Positions 41,063 through 49,585 are shown, numbered from the stretch's first letter. The stretch is DNA of 64,000 bases from Clostridia bacterium (GCA_017464525.1 JAFTZM010000043.1:167639-231638); one strand, 5' to 3'. Translations and numbers: made by a program. The notes: a model not told the origin generated them from the sequence alone.

Positions 41063-43183
41063 ATGAAATTCATCAAACCCGACATTCCCTTCGACCGGGA
41101 GGAGCAGGGCTATGCCCCTCTTTTCCGGAAGAGATTTACCCTTAAAAAAAGCATCGAAAGGGCGGAGGTCTGCTTTGCAGGCTTGGGCTACGGCTACCTT
41201 TATCTTAACGGGAAGGAAGTCAGCCCCGACCGCCTCATCGCTCCGGTGAGCGACTATACTAAAACGGTGTGGTACACCCGATATGATGTGACGGCGCTGT
41301 TGCAGCCGGGAGAGAACATTGCCGCTGTTTGCTGCGGAAACGGCTGGCTCAACGAGCCCTTCCCCACCTCCTGGGACTACGACGCCGCCCCCTGGCGGGA
41401 TCTGCCTAAGATGGCGCTGGAGCTGACTGTCAACGGCGAGACGGTGCTGGAAAGCGATACCGGCTGGAAATGCACCCCCTTCTCCGCCACCACCTTCAAC
41501 CAGCTGCGGCTGGGGGAATATTTCGATTCCCGGCTCTATGACGAAAACTGGAACACCCTGGATTTCGACGATTCCGGCTGGGTGTATGCGGCAGCAGACA
41601 CCACCCCCATGGGCACCCTGCGGGAGTGCCGCTGCGAGCCCTTGCGGGAGTGCGCCGAATACCCGGTCAAGGAGATCGTCCGGCTGGGGGAGCACAAATA
41701 TCTGCTGGATTTCGGGCAGAATCTTTCCGGCTATCTGCGACTGAAGGTCTGCCAGCCGGCGGGAGAGGAAATCATCCTGCGCCATTCCGAGGAGGCGAAG
41801 GAGGGGCAGCTGTATATTGACGCCTGGCTCCCCCCTCACTACCGTGAAAACGGCGACCGGGTGCAGGTGGACCGCTTTATCTGCAACGGCAGACCCATGG
41901 AATGGAGTCCCCAATTCACCTACCACGGCTTCCGCTATGTGGAGGCGGAGGGCCTCCGGGATCCCCACAGCGTTACCGCTGTATTTGTTCATCAGGATGT
42001 GAAGGAGCGGGCCTTCTTCCGCTGCTCCGATGAGCGGCTGAATCAGCTCTTCCGCATCGGCCAGATGGCCACCCTTTCCAATCTGTTCTATATGCCCACC
42101 GATTGCCCCACCCGGGAAAAGCTGGGCTGGTGCAACGATGCCCAATCCTCCATGGAGCAGTTTTTCACCGACTACGAGATAGAGCGTGTGATGGAAAAAT
42201 GGCTGCAGGACATCAAGGATGCCATGCGGGAGGACGGCGCTCTGCCCGGCATAGTCCCCACCTCCGGCTGGGGGTACCAATGGGGCAACGGCCCCGTTTC
42301 GGAGGGGGTGCTGTTTGAGATCCCCTACCGTATCTGGCTCCACACCGGCAATGCCAAGCCCCTCATTGATTGCATCCCCTATTTCAAACGGAATCTGGCC
42401 TATTACAAATCCATCGAAGCCCCCAACGGTACCCTACCCTACGGCCTCAACGACTGGGCAGCCTACACCCGGAACGGCCGGGTGAGCGAGGAATTCATCA
42501 ATGATCTGCTGTGGCTGAAATTTTATAATATCCTAAAATTAGCCCTGGAGCTGGCCGGAGAGGACACCGCCGAGTGGGAGGAGCGGATCGCCAAGCAGCG
42601 CAGGCATATCGATCGTCGATATATCTCCCGCCACGGGCGGTGCATCATTCATATGCAGGCGGCGGTGGCCATGCTCATCTATTTCGGCTTTGAAAGCGAT
42701 GTATTAAAGGCCCAGCTAAAGCAATTGGTAGAGGAAGAGAATTTCCACCACGATTGCGGCATGGTGGGGATGCGCTATCTCTTCCCTGCTCTGAACAAAT
42801 GCGGTCTGCAGGAATATGCTTACCGCATCCTCACCGCGGAGGGGCGTCCCTCCTACATGGAGTGGTTAAAGGACGGTGCCACCACCCTCCACGAATACTG
42901 GAGCACCGAGGCCTCCAAAAACCATCATATGTACTCCTGCTTCATGCCCTGGCTGGTGGGGACTGTGGGCGGCATCGATGCCATCCACCAAAAAGCCGCC
43001 CTGCAGCCCTATTTCTTTGAAGACCTGGACTGGGCTGAGGCGGAATCTAAGGGGGTAAAATTACGCTGGGAAAAGCATAAGGGAACCGTAACGGTACAGA
43101 TCCGGGTTCCCGAAGGAATGGAGGTCACCTACAAAGGAGCCGTGCTTGGCGTTGGGCAACACACCTTTGAGGAGGTACTTTAA
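41063..43183 (+). CDS. GH78 alpha-L-rhamnosidase, intracellular
   Basis: A 706-residue enzyme with no signal peptide. Residues ~20-180 are the rhamnosidase N-terminal beta domain (LGYGYLYLNGKEVSPDRL, ENIAAVCCGNGWLNE). ~215-320 form a second beta domain (LLDFGQNLSGYLRLKV). ~325-660 form the (alpha/alpha)6 barrel: TDCPTREKLGW (~350-360) carries the conserved Asp and Glu, GWCNDAQ the next Asp, and GATTLHEYWS the distal catalytic Glu. It removes terminal alpha-L-rhamnose by inversion. The ATG at 41063 was chosen because AAGGAGG precedes it by 9 nt; the frame extends 46 codons upstream. Together with the secreted GH78 at 56010-61823 it indicates rhamnoside use in two compartments. Confidence 0.92.
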   Translation: MKFIKPDIPFDREEQGYAPLFRKRFTLKKSIERAEVCFAGLGYGYLYLNGKEVSPDRLIAPVSDYTKTVWYTRYDVTALLQPGENIAAVCCGNGWLNEPFPTSWDYDAAPWRDLPKMALELTVNGETVLESDTGWKCTPFSATTFNQLRLGEYFDSRLYDENWNTLDFDDSGWVYAAADTTPMGTLRECRCEPLRECAEYPVKEIVRLGEHKYLLDFGQNLSGYLRLKVCQPAGEEIILRHSEEAKEGQLYIDAWLPPHYRENGDRVQVDRFICNGRPMEWSPQFTYHGFRYVEAEGLRDPHSVTAVFVHQDVKERAFFRCSDERLNQLFRIGQMATLSNLFYMPTDCPTREKLGWCNDAQSSMEQFFTDYEIERVMEKWLQDIKDAMREDGALPGIVPTSGWGYQWGNGPVSEGVLFEIPYRIWLHTGNAKPLIDCIPYFKRNLAYYKSIEAPNGTLPYGLNDWAAYTRNGRVSEEFINDLLWLKFYNILKLALELAGEDTAEWEERIAKQRRHIDRRYISRHGRCIIHMQAAVAMLIYFGFESDVLKAQLKQLVEEENFHHDCGMVGMRYLFPALNKCGLQEYAYRILTAEGRPSYMEWLKDGATTLHEYWSTEASKNHHMYSCFMPWLVGTVGGIDAIHQKAALQPYFFEDLDWAEAESKGVKLRWEKHKGTVTVQIRVPEGMEVTYKGAVLGVGQHTFEEVL

Positions 43184-44395
43184 ATGATCGGCGGATTACT
43201 GTCTGCTTTGGTCTTGGTTTTTCTGATCGCCGGGATCACTATGATGTTTTGGAAAAAAACCAGAAATCTCGGCCGCATCTTTATTATGTTGGCGGCGGGG
43301 ATGGTCTTTTTCTGCGGGTGGATCTACTTTGCCATTCTGCTGATATCCAATGTTCACCAGAACTTTTACTTCGCCGTCATCAGTATTGCGCTGGTGCTGT
43401 TGTTCATCTTACTGGGGCTGGCGTTGTGGAAAAAACTCAAAAAATTACAATTCACCCTCCCTGTACTGAGTCTATTGGCGGGGTGCCTGATCGTCACTCT
43501 GATCTGTAACGGCGTTTGGGCATACCACGAAAAGATCCCCACCTTCACCGAAAGCGAGGATCTGCTGGCAAGGTACGCCCCCACCAACGGCAATCTGGCC
43601 ACCTTGGATCAACCTGCCACGCTGGTGCTGGAGGAATACCCCAAACTGGACGGTGCCACCGCCCTCTACCCCATCTATTCCGCCATTGCGGCGGCGGTCT
43701 ACCCCGAAAATGTTGCCAAGGACACCGAATGCTCCACTACCACAGGAGCTTACGAAAAGATCATCGAGGGCTCCGCCGATCTCATCTTTGCCGCCGCTCC
43801 CTCAGAGGAGCAGCTGCTCCGGGCAGAGCAGGAAGGGGTGGAGCTGGTGCTAACCCCTATCGGCCGGGAGGCTTTTGTCTTTTTTGTCAACAGCAAAAAT
43901 CCCTTGGAAAACATTACCGTGGAGCAGATCAAAAGCATCTATTCCGGCGAGATGACGCAATGGAGTGCGCTGGGAGTGGAAAAGCTGGGCAGTATCCGGG
44001 CTTTTCAGCGGGAGGAGGGCAGCGGTAGCCAGAGTACCCTGCAACGGCTGATGGGTGACACCCCGCTCATGACCCCGCCCCAAGAGGATGTGGCGCAAGG
44101 CATGGGCGGCATTATCAGCAAGACCGCCGATTATAAAAATTACGCCAACGCGCTGGGCTATTCCTTCCGTTTTTACGCCACTGAAATGGTGCAGAACGAC
44201 CAGATCCGGCTGCTCTCTGTGGACGGCGTGGCACCTACAACAGAGAACATCGAAAACGGCAGCTATCCTCTGGCCTCAGAGTTTTACGCCATTACCCGCA
44301 GCAACGCAGATAAAAACACCCGGCTGCTGGTGGATTGGATCACCGGCCCTCAAGGGCAGGAGCTTATCGAAAAAACCGGTTATACCAAAAAATAG
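43184..44395 (+). CDS. Membrane-anchored PstS-like substrate-binding protein
   Basis: A 403-residue protein. Residues ~1-110 contain four hydrophobic helices (LVFLIAGITMMFW, IFIMLAAGMVFFCGWIYFAILL, FAVISIALVLLFILLGLALW, LPVLSLLAGCLIVTLICNG). Residues ~125-403 are a PBP-like domain (YPIYSAIAAAVYP, DLIFAAAPSEEQL, FFVNSKNPLENITVEQIKSIYSGEMTQWS, RAFQREEGSGSQSTLQRLM), resembling phosphate-binding PstS. The domain would face outside. No permease or ATPase is adjacent. The ATG follows the GH78 stop with no gap, so it is in the same operon, though no functional link with rhamnose is known. Confidence 0.8.
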   Translation: MIGGLLSALVLVFLIAGITMMFWKKTRNLGRIFIMLAAGMVFFCGWIYFAILLISNVHQNFYFAVISIALVLLFILLGLALWKKLKKLQFTLPVLSLLAGCLIVTLICNGVWAYHEKIPTFTESEDLLARYAPTNGNLATLDQPATLVLEEYPKLDGATALYPIYSAIAAAVYPENVAKDTECSTTTGAYEKIIEGSADLIFAAAPSEEQLLRAEQEGVELVLTPIGREAFVFFVNSKNPLENITVEQIKSIYSGEMTQWSALGVEKLGSIRAFQREEGSGSQSTLQRLMGDTPLMTPPQEDVAQGMGGIISKTADYKNYANALGYSFRFYATEMVQNDQIRLLSVDGVAPTTENIENGSYPLASEFYAITRSNADKNTRLLVDWITGPQGQELIEKTGYTKK

Positions 44396-44434
44396 ATTAT
44401 GCGGCATCCCAATTCATTTGGGGTGCCGCATAAT
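44396..44434 (+). terminator. Stem-loop after the PstS-like gene; dispersed CCCAATTCATTTGGGG family, copy 2
   Basis: A 17-bp stem with one G-U pair (ATTATGCGGCATCCCAA / TTGGGGTGCCGCATAAT), loop TTCAT, right after the TAG. Loop and inner stem match 14351-14378. The T-tract is weak. Confidence 0.6.
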
Positions 44435-44450
44435 TCAATTGATATGATCC

Positions 44451-44885
44451 TTACAAAAACTGCCGGATATCGATAGCCAGCCGTTCCTCCAGATTGATAA
44501 GCCTTTTGGCAATATCCTTAGAGACCTCATCGGCGGCCTTATATTCATTCAAGTAGCGGTTCAGGGATTTGACCCCCATATTACAGCCATCGGTCATCAG
44601 ATCGGCGATAGTCCCATCGGACTCATTCAGAGAAAGCTTTACATTGGTTTTCATCCAGGACATTCCCTTGGCAAGAGGGTTCGGCTCCTTACCCTCATCA
44701 TGATAGCGATCCAGCAGCTGCTGAATTTCCCGATCCAGTTTTTGGTGCTCCTGCTTACAATCGGTAAGATATTTTTTAAAAGCCTCGGAGCCCACATATT
44801 GCTCCACATCCTCGATGGAGGAAATCCCCATCTGCACACCGGCATCACATTCCCGCAGCAGTTTCACAGTATCCTGTTCAATCAT
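44451..44885 (-). CDS. Small helical protein, possibly ferritin-like four-helix type
   Basis: A 144-residue soluble protein, nearly all alpha-helical and rich in charged residues (CDAGVQMGISSIEDVEQYV, CKQEHQKLDREIQQLLDRY, IADLMTDGCNMGVKSLNRYL, IAKRLINLEERLA). The helix pattern and length suggest a four-helix bundle like the ferritin-like DUF2383 group, but I see no clear metal-ligand set, so function is open. The ATG at 44885 has GGAG 9 nt upstream. A palindrome resembling DtxR-family iron boxes (44903-44920) lies directly before its ribosome binding site, which would fit iron control. Confidence 0.6.
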   Translation of the reverse strand: MIEQDTVKLLRECDAGVQMGISSIEDVEQYVGSEAFKKYLTDCKQEHQKLDREIQQLLDRYHDEGKEPNPLAKGMSWMKTNVKLSLNESDGTIADLMTDGCNMGVKSLNRYLNEYKAADEVSKDIAKRLINLEERLAIDIRQFL

Positions 44886-44898
44886 TATTTTCAACTCC

Positions 44899-44923
44899 TT
44901 TTTTAGTTAGAGTAAACTAAAAA
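44899..44923 (-). promoter_or_regulatory. Palindromic operator resembling a DtxR-family box
   Basis: 9-bp arms (TTTTTAGTT / AACTAAAAA); core TTAGTTAGAGTAAACTAA at 44903-44920. DtxR/IdeR sites have the form TTAGGTTAG-CTAACCTAA; this is a shortened variant, so the assignment is tentative. Confidence 0.4.
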
Positions 44924-44934
44924 GCAAGAATTAT

Positions 44935-45465
44935 TCAATTTTCGAAGCAGATATACCAATCCACGCAGATGCGGCCCTCCTTTTCCTGCTCCTTCATATA
45001 ATGATCCATTTCTCCCCGGGTAGCGGGAGGCAGAGCCAGGGTATTGGCGCCGGGAACCCAGCCGCAGGGGGTGGATCTTCCGGTTTTTAAGGCCAGCAGA
45101 GTACGGTACACCTCGGTAAAGTTCACGCCCACCTGCGGGGGATAAGTAAACTGTGCCATGAGCTCTCCCTCATGAAGCAGCAGGATGCTTTTTTCCGTTA
45201 CGGGTGCGGTGCCCAGCGGAAAACAGATGGGAGTGCCCCGATGGCGGCGGAGATTTTCCAGAAAGGCCAGGTGCACAGCCCGGGAGTCGCTGCTGAGGCA
45301 GAGGATGCGGCAGCCCTGCCGCAAAAGATCTCCTTGCAGCTCTGCCAAGCCCATCAGCTCGGTGGCGCTCACCGGCAGGAAGTCTCCTGCATAGAAAAAG
45401 AGCAGCAGCCAGCCCTCCGCCGGCAGGGAAAAAGACCCTTCGGTGGTCTCGATGGAAAACGCCAT
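44935..45465 (-). CDS. Peroxiredoxin-like (AhpC/TSA) protein with Ser at the peroxidatic Cys position
   Basis: A 176-residue thioredoxin-fold protein aligned to 2-Cys peroxiredoxins: LLLFFYAGDFLPVSATEL corresponds to the F-Y-P-x-D-F-x-x-V-C-P-T-E-L signature, ILCLSSDSRAVHLAFLENL to the next helix, and TPCGWVPGANTLALP to the C-terminal resolving-Cys region. The peroxidatic Cys is replaced by Ser (AGC codon at 45367-45369), while the resolving-type Cys remains. Normal peroxidase chemistry should be lost. The ATG at 45465 has AGAGG 8 nt upstream; a longer frame without a binding site exists. It lies divergent from the DUF3810 gene. Confidence 0.78.
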   Translation of the reverse strand: MAFSIETTEGSFSLPAEGWLLLFFYAGDFLPVSATELMGLAELQGDLLRQGCRILCLSSDSRAVHLAFLENLRRHRGTPICFPLGTAPVTEKSILLLHEGELMAQFTYPPQVGVNFTEVYRTLLALKTGRSTPCGWVPGANTLALPPATRGEMDHYMKEQEKEGRICVDWYICFEN

Positions 45466-45483
45466 GGAATTCACCTCTTTTTC

Positions 45484-45512
45484 TTGCCTTTTCGGCGGTT
45501 CTTTTATATAAT
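45484..45512 (+). promoter_or_regulatory. Promoter of the DUF3810 gene
   Basis: TTGCCT (45484-45489), 17-bp spacer, TATAAT (45507-45512), 18 nt before the start codon. Confidence 0.65.
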
Positions 45513-45530
45513 ATGAGGGAGGTGAAATCA

Positions 45531-46625
45531 ATGTTCAAACGCATCCTTCGATACAAACGGATCTGGCTTCTGCTTTGCGCACCGCTGGGGCTGATCCTCA
45601 CCCTTGCCGCCCGGTTCAGCAGCGGTTGGGTGGAAAATATCCATGCGAAATATATTTATCCCTTTTTTGCCAATACGCTGGGGCCGCTGCTTTCCCTGGC
45701 ACCCTTCTCTCTGATGGAGTTCATCATTCTGCTGCTCATCGCCTTCCTGCTGTTTTACATCGTCTGGGCGGTGGTGGGCGTCTGCCGCCACAAAGCGGAG
45801 CGGAAGGGGCGGCTTTATCGCTTCGGGCTGAATTTAGCCGGGGCGGCGAGTGTGATCTACCTATGCTTTGTGCTATTCATGGGGCTGAATTACCACCGGG
45901 CCTCTATCACCGAATATCTGGATCTTACGGTGCCAAAAAGCACCAAGGAGGAGCTTTACGCCCTCTGCCAGCTGCTGGTTCGGGATTGCAACACCTACCG
46001 GGCGCAGATGGAGGAGAACGGGGAGGGCATTGCCCTTTTGAGCGACAATGGCTTTTATGAGACCGCCAACTCTGCCCGGGAGGCTTACGCCGCTTTAGAA
46101 AAGGAGATCCCGGTACTGGAGATGGCGGATGTGCGCAACAAGCCGCTGCTGACCTCCAAACTCTTTTCCATGGTGCTCACCACCGGCATCTATATTCCCT
46201 TCGAATCGGGGATCAATGTGGATGTGCCGGCCTATACGGTGCCCGCCACCATGTGCCATGAGCTGACCCATTTCCGGGGCTTCATGCGGGAGGATGAGGC
46301 CAACTTTTTAGCCTATCTGGCCTGCATGGGCTCGGAGCGGGCAGATTTCCGCTACAGCGGCAGCCTGCTGGCCTTTGAATACGCCTTCAACGCCCTTTAC
46401 GATGAGGATCTGGAGCTGGCCCGCAACATCGCAGAGCTCTGCGAGCCGGGGATGCTGCGGGACATTCAATATGAGGACGATTATTGGGAGCCCTACCGCC
46501 ACACGGTGGTCAGCCAGGTCTCGGGGGAGATCTACGATCAGTATCTCCAATCCAACGGCCAGGAATCCGGCAGTAAAAGCTACGGCGAGATGATCGACCT
46601 GCTGCTGGCCTACTACAGGAGCTGA
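45531..46625 (+). CDS. DUF3810 membrane protein, putative zinc metallopeptidase
   Basis: A 364-residue protein. Three hydrophobic helices are in the first ~120 residues (IWLLLCAPLGLILTLAARF, LMEFIILLLIAFLLFYIVWAVVGV, AASVIYLCFVLFMGL). The soluble part carries CHELTHFRGF (His243-Glu244...His247), an HExxH zinc motif, and EDEANFLAYLAC downstream, whose Glu could be the third ligand, as in gluzincins. DUF3810 proteins are conserved in Firmicutes and Bacteroidetes with unknown substrate. The catalytic side probably faces outward. GGGAGG lies 9 nt before the ATG. Monocistronic. Confidence 0.83.
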   Translation: MFKRILRYKRIWLLLCAPLGLILTLAARFSSGWVENIHAKYIYPFFANTLGPLLSLAPFSLMEFIILLLIAFLLFYIVWAVVGVCRHKAERKGRLYRFGLNLAGAASVIYLCFVLFMGLNYHRASITEYLDLTVPKSTKEELYALCQLLVRDCNTYRAQMEENGEGIALLSDNGFYETANSAREAYAALEKEIPVLEMADVRNKPLLTSKLFSMVLTTGIYIPFESGINVDVPAYTVPATMCHELTHFRGFMREDEANFLAYLACMGSERADFRYSGSLLAFEYAFNALYDEDLELARNIAELCEPGMLRDIQYEDDYWEPYRHTVVSQVSGEIYDQYLQSNGQESGSKSYGEMIDLLLAYYRS

Positions 46626-46704
46626 TCTTACTATTTTTGGATCTGATTTTACGAAGAAAAATCAATTAAAATATAGTATGATAATAAAAAAGGAGGATTT
46701 TTTT

Positions 46705-47652
46705 ATGAACGCCATTTTACTGCACTTTGGAATGAATATGTGGGACAAGCAGGATACCGACCTGCTGATCGGGGAAAAAAGCCGTTACTGCAAGAAGCTG
46801 GAATGTGACAAGGAGACCTGGCAGAAGGTAACGGATTTTCTGCCCTCCTGCGGCATCGACACGGTGCTCATCGATATGGGTGAGGGGGTCCGGCTGGACA
46901 GCCATCCAGAGTTGGCCATTGAGGGCTCCTGGAGCAAGGAGGAATTCCGGGCCGAGCTGGCACGGCTCCGCTCCATCGGCCTCACCCCCCTGCCTAAATT
47001 TAACTTCTCCTGCGGCCACAGCGCCTGGCTGAAGGACTATGCCTACATGGTGGGTACCGAGATCTATGATAAGGTCTGCTGCGATGTGGTGGCAGAGACC
47101 ATCGAGCTTTTTGATACCCCCGAATTCTTCCATCTGGGGATGGAGGAGGAGACCATTTCCAATCAGCACAAGCACCCGGTGCAGATCGTCCGGGCACCTG
47201 AAAAGAAGATCCGGGATTGCAAGCTGCTCTTTGACCTCTGCCGCTCCAAGGGCGTACGCCCCTGGATCTGGATGGATATCGATACCTTAGAGGCCTTCGG
47301 CGGTGAGGAGGTCTTCTGCCGGGAGATCCCCAAGGATGTGCTGATCTCCAATTGGTACTACCATAATTTCCCCCAGGGCTATATCGGCGAGACGATGAAC
47401 GAAAAATATCAGGCCCGCATCAAGCTGTATGATAAGCTGGGCGAATGGGGCTATGAGCAGGTGCCCACCTCCTCTACCTGGTGCCTGCCCTACAATACCC
47501 AATACACCATGGAATACTGCAAGCAGAACGCCACCCACGTTATTGGCTATATGACAGCGCCATGGCTGCGCACCACTCCCGATTTTTACTACGGTCTGCT
47601 TCATGATGCCCATACCTTCGGGGTGGCGAAAAAGAAGGTGTTCGGGGAATGA
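46705..47652 (+). CDS. Putative TIM-barrel glycoside hydrolase-like protein of unassigned family
   Basis: A 315-residue cytosolic protein that I cannot place in a named family. It starts with a strand/helix alternation (AILLHFGMNMWDK, GIDTVLIDMGEGVRLDSHP, SIGLTPLPKFNFSCGHS), then FHLGMEEETISNQHK (~142-156), WIWMDIDTLEAFGG, NWYYHNFP and TSSTWCLPYNTQ, ending in HVIGYMTAPW. The LGMEEE segment sits where GH20/GH84-type barrels carry their acidic catalytic pair. AGGAGG lies 8 nt before the ATG. It overlaps the DUF4838 gene (ATGA at 47649-47652), so the products probably act together on a glycan product. Confidence 0.6.
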   Translation: MNAILLHFGMNMWDKQDTDLLIGEKSRYCKKLECDKETWQKVTDFLPSCGIDTVLIDMGEGVRLDSHPELAIEGSWSKEEFRAELARLRSIGLTPLPKFNFSCGHSAWLKDYAYMVGTEIYDKVCCDVVAETIELFDTPEFFHLGMEEETISNQHKHPVQIVRAPEKKIRDCKLLFDLCRSKGVRPWIWMDIDTLEAFGGEEVFCREIPKDVLISNWYYHNFPQGYIGETMNEKYQARIKLYDKLGEWGYEQVPTSSTWCLPYNTQYTMEYCKQNATHVIGYMTAPWLRTTPDFYYGLLHDAHTFGVAKKKVFGE

Positions 47653-49583
47653 TCATTTATAAACTGCGTGCCGATCCGGTCATCGATTTTGCCGCCGAGG
47701 AGCTGAAAAAGTATCTCCGGATGATGATGCCGGAGAGCGGCGAGATTCCCATCCGCTTTGATCCCAAGGCCGCCGAAGGCTTTCGGCTGGGGCTTGCAGA
47801 GGATTGCGGGCGCACCTCCGAGGCCAAGGATCCCATGCTGGACGATGTTCTGCATATCGAAGCAGATGAGCATGGAGGCATCATCGCCGGCAGCAACCCC
47901 CGCAGCGTGCTGATGGCCGTCTACCGGTATCTGCGGGAAAACGACTGCCGCTGGCTGTATCCCGGCATCGACGGCGAATACATTCCCGTCCAAAAGATCC
48001 GGCCGGTCTATTACCATAAAATGGCGGATCACCGTTTTCGGGGGGTCTGCAACGAGGGGGCCGAAAGCCAGCAATGTATGCTGGACACCATTGATTTCAA
48101 CCCCAAGGTGGGGATGAATGTCTACATGATCGAATTCGATAATCCCTATGTTTACTACGAGCGGTACTATAGCCACAAATTTAATGAAAACCGCCCTCCG
48201 GAGCCGGTCTCCTATGAGCAGGTGAAGCAATGGAAGCGGCTCTGCGAGGCGGAGATGGCCAAGCGTGGGCTGCAGTTCCACGATATGGGTCACGGCTGGA
48301 CTGCCGAGCCCTTCGGCCTGGATTCCACCGACGGCTGGCGCACCACCAATGAGGCGGTACCGGAGGAGACGGTGCCCTATCTTGCCCTGCTGGGGGGAAA
48401 ACGGGAGCTTTTCGGCGGGGTACCGCTAAATACCAACCTTTGTATGTCCAACCCGGCGGTGCAACACATCATGGCCAAGGCCATCGCCGATTATGCCGAA
48501 GCCCATCAGAATGTGGATTTTCTCCATGTGTGGCTTGCAGATGGCTCACGCAACCATTGCGAGTGCCCGGAATGCAGCAAGAAGCGCCCCACCGATTATT
48601 ACCTGATGATCATGAACGAGCTGGACGGTCTGCTCACCGACCGGGGCCTTAAGACCCGCATTGTATTTATCTCTTATGTAGACACCCTCTGGGGCCCGGA
48701 GACGGTGGAGATCAAAAATCCGGAGCGGTTCTCCCTTCTCTATGCCCCCATCACCCGCACCTATACCCAGAGCGCAAGCAGCAAGACCCCCCGGGTGGAG
48801 ATCCAGCCCTATCTGCGGAACCGATGGGAGAGCCCCAAGACCATTGCAGACAATCTGGCCCTGCTCCGGGATTGGCAGCGAAGCTGGAAGGGCCCCTGCT
48901 TCAGCTACGAGTACCATTTCTGGAAGCATCAGTATTATGATCCCGGTGCCATGTATATTGCCCGCCGGATCTATGAGGATATCCGGGGTCTTAAGGAGCT
49001 GCAGGTGGACGGCTATGTGGAGGATGGCTCCCAACGGAGCTTTTTCCCCAACGGCCTGGCCATGTATACCTACGCCGAGACCCTCTTTGACCGGGAGCGT
49101 CCCTTTGAGGAAATTCTGGGGGATTATTTCTGCCACGCCTACGGCCCCGACTGGAAGGAGGTTGCCGATTATCTGCAAAGGATCAGCGACACCTTTGATT
49201 TTGCCTACCTTTCCGGGGAACGCTCCGCCGATGAAAGCAAGAGCAAGTGGTTCGACCCCGACCGGAGCCGGCAGCTGAAACGGATCGCCAAGCTGGTAAA
49301 AAGCTGCCCTGCCCGCCCGGAAGGCCCTCTTCCCCGGGTGCAGGCGGTCTCCTACCGGCTGCTGGAGCTCCACACAGAATTCTGCAAGCTACTGGCCGCC
49401 GCCATGGCAGAAAAGGCCTTGGGCAACGATGAAACGGCCTTTCAGAAATGGCAGCGGATGTGCCGGAACTTCGGCCTCCATGAATGGGAGATCGAGCGGT
49501 ACTACGACCACTATATGTGCATGAAGACCTATGAACGGATGCTGAAAACAGACGGCAAAAGATCCCTGGTCACCGGCGCATAA
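47649..49583 (+). CDS. DUF4838 protein (alpha-glucuronidase/hexosaminidase-like fold)
   Basis: A 644-residue cytosolic protein. Residues ~1-110 form a small alpha/beta domain like the N-terminus of GH67/GH20 enzymes (AAEELKKYLRMMMP, IIAGSNPRSVLMAVYRYLREN, CRWLYPGIDGEYIP). ~115-500 is a TIM barrel of DUF4838 type: HDMGHGWTAEPFG, DFLHVWLADGSRNHCECPEC (a Cys pair possibly binding metal) and FSYEYHFWKHQYYDPG. The C-terminal ~130 residues are helical. DUF4838 proteins occur in polysaccharide loci and are thought to be glycosidases, but no activity is established to my knowledge. Coupled to the preceding gene. The gap to the GH39 gene carries an operator and promoter. Confidence 0.82.
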   Translation: MIIYKLRADPVIDFAAEELKKYLRMMMPESGEIPIRFDPKAAEGFRLGLAEDCGRTSEAKDPMLDDVLHIEADEHGGIIAGSNPRSVLMAVYRYLRENDCRWLYPGIDGEYIPVQKIRPVYYHKMADHRFRGVCNEGAESQQCMLDTIDFNPKVGMNVYMIEFDNPYVYYERYYSHKFNENRPPEPVSYEQVKQWKRLCEAEMAKRGLQFHDMGHGWTAEPFGLDSTDGWRTTNEAVPEETVPYLALLGGKRELFGGVPLNTNLCMSNPAVQHIMAKAIADYAEAHQNVDFLHVWLADGSRNHCECPECSKKRPTDYYLMIMNELDGLLTDRGLKTRIVFISYVDTLWGPETVEIKNPERFSLLYAPITRTYTQSASSKTPRVEIQPYLRNRWESPKTIADNLALLRDWQRSWKGPCFSYEYHFWKHQYYDPGAMYIARRIYEDIRGLKELQVDGYVEDGSQRSFFPNGLAMYTYAETLFDRERPFEEILGDYFCHAYGPDWKEVADYLQRISDTFDFAYLSGERSADESKSKWFDPDRSRQLKRIAKLVKSCPARPEGPLPRVQAVSYRLLELHTEFCKLLAAAMAEKALGNDETAFQKWQRMCRNFGLHEWEIERYYDHYMCMKTYERMLKTDGKRSLVTGA

Positions 49584-49585
49584 AT

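Noticed and set aside
45170..45601. An open frame overlapping the peroxiredoxin-like gene in another minus frame
   Set aside because: It lacks a fold signature, whereas the competing frame carries a full thioredoxin-fold pattern with a good ribosome binding site.
46640..46660. TTACGAA near the promoter of the 46.7 kb operon as a third LacI operator
   Set aside because: Only one half-site is present; the other arm does not match TTTCGTA, and the local symmetry is a different GATTTT/AAAATC pair.
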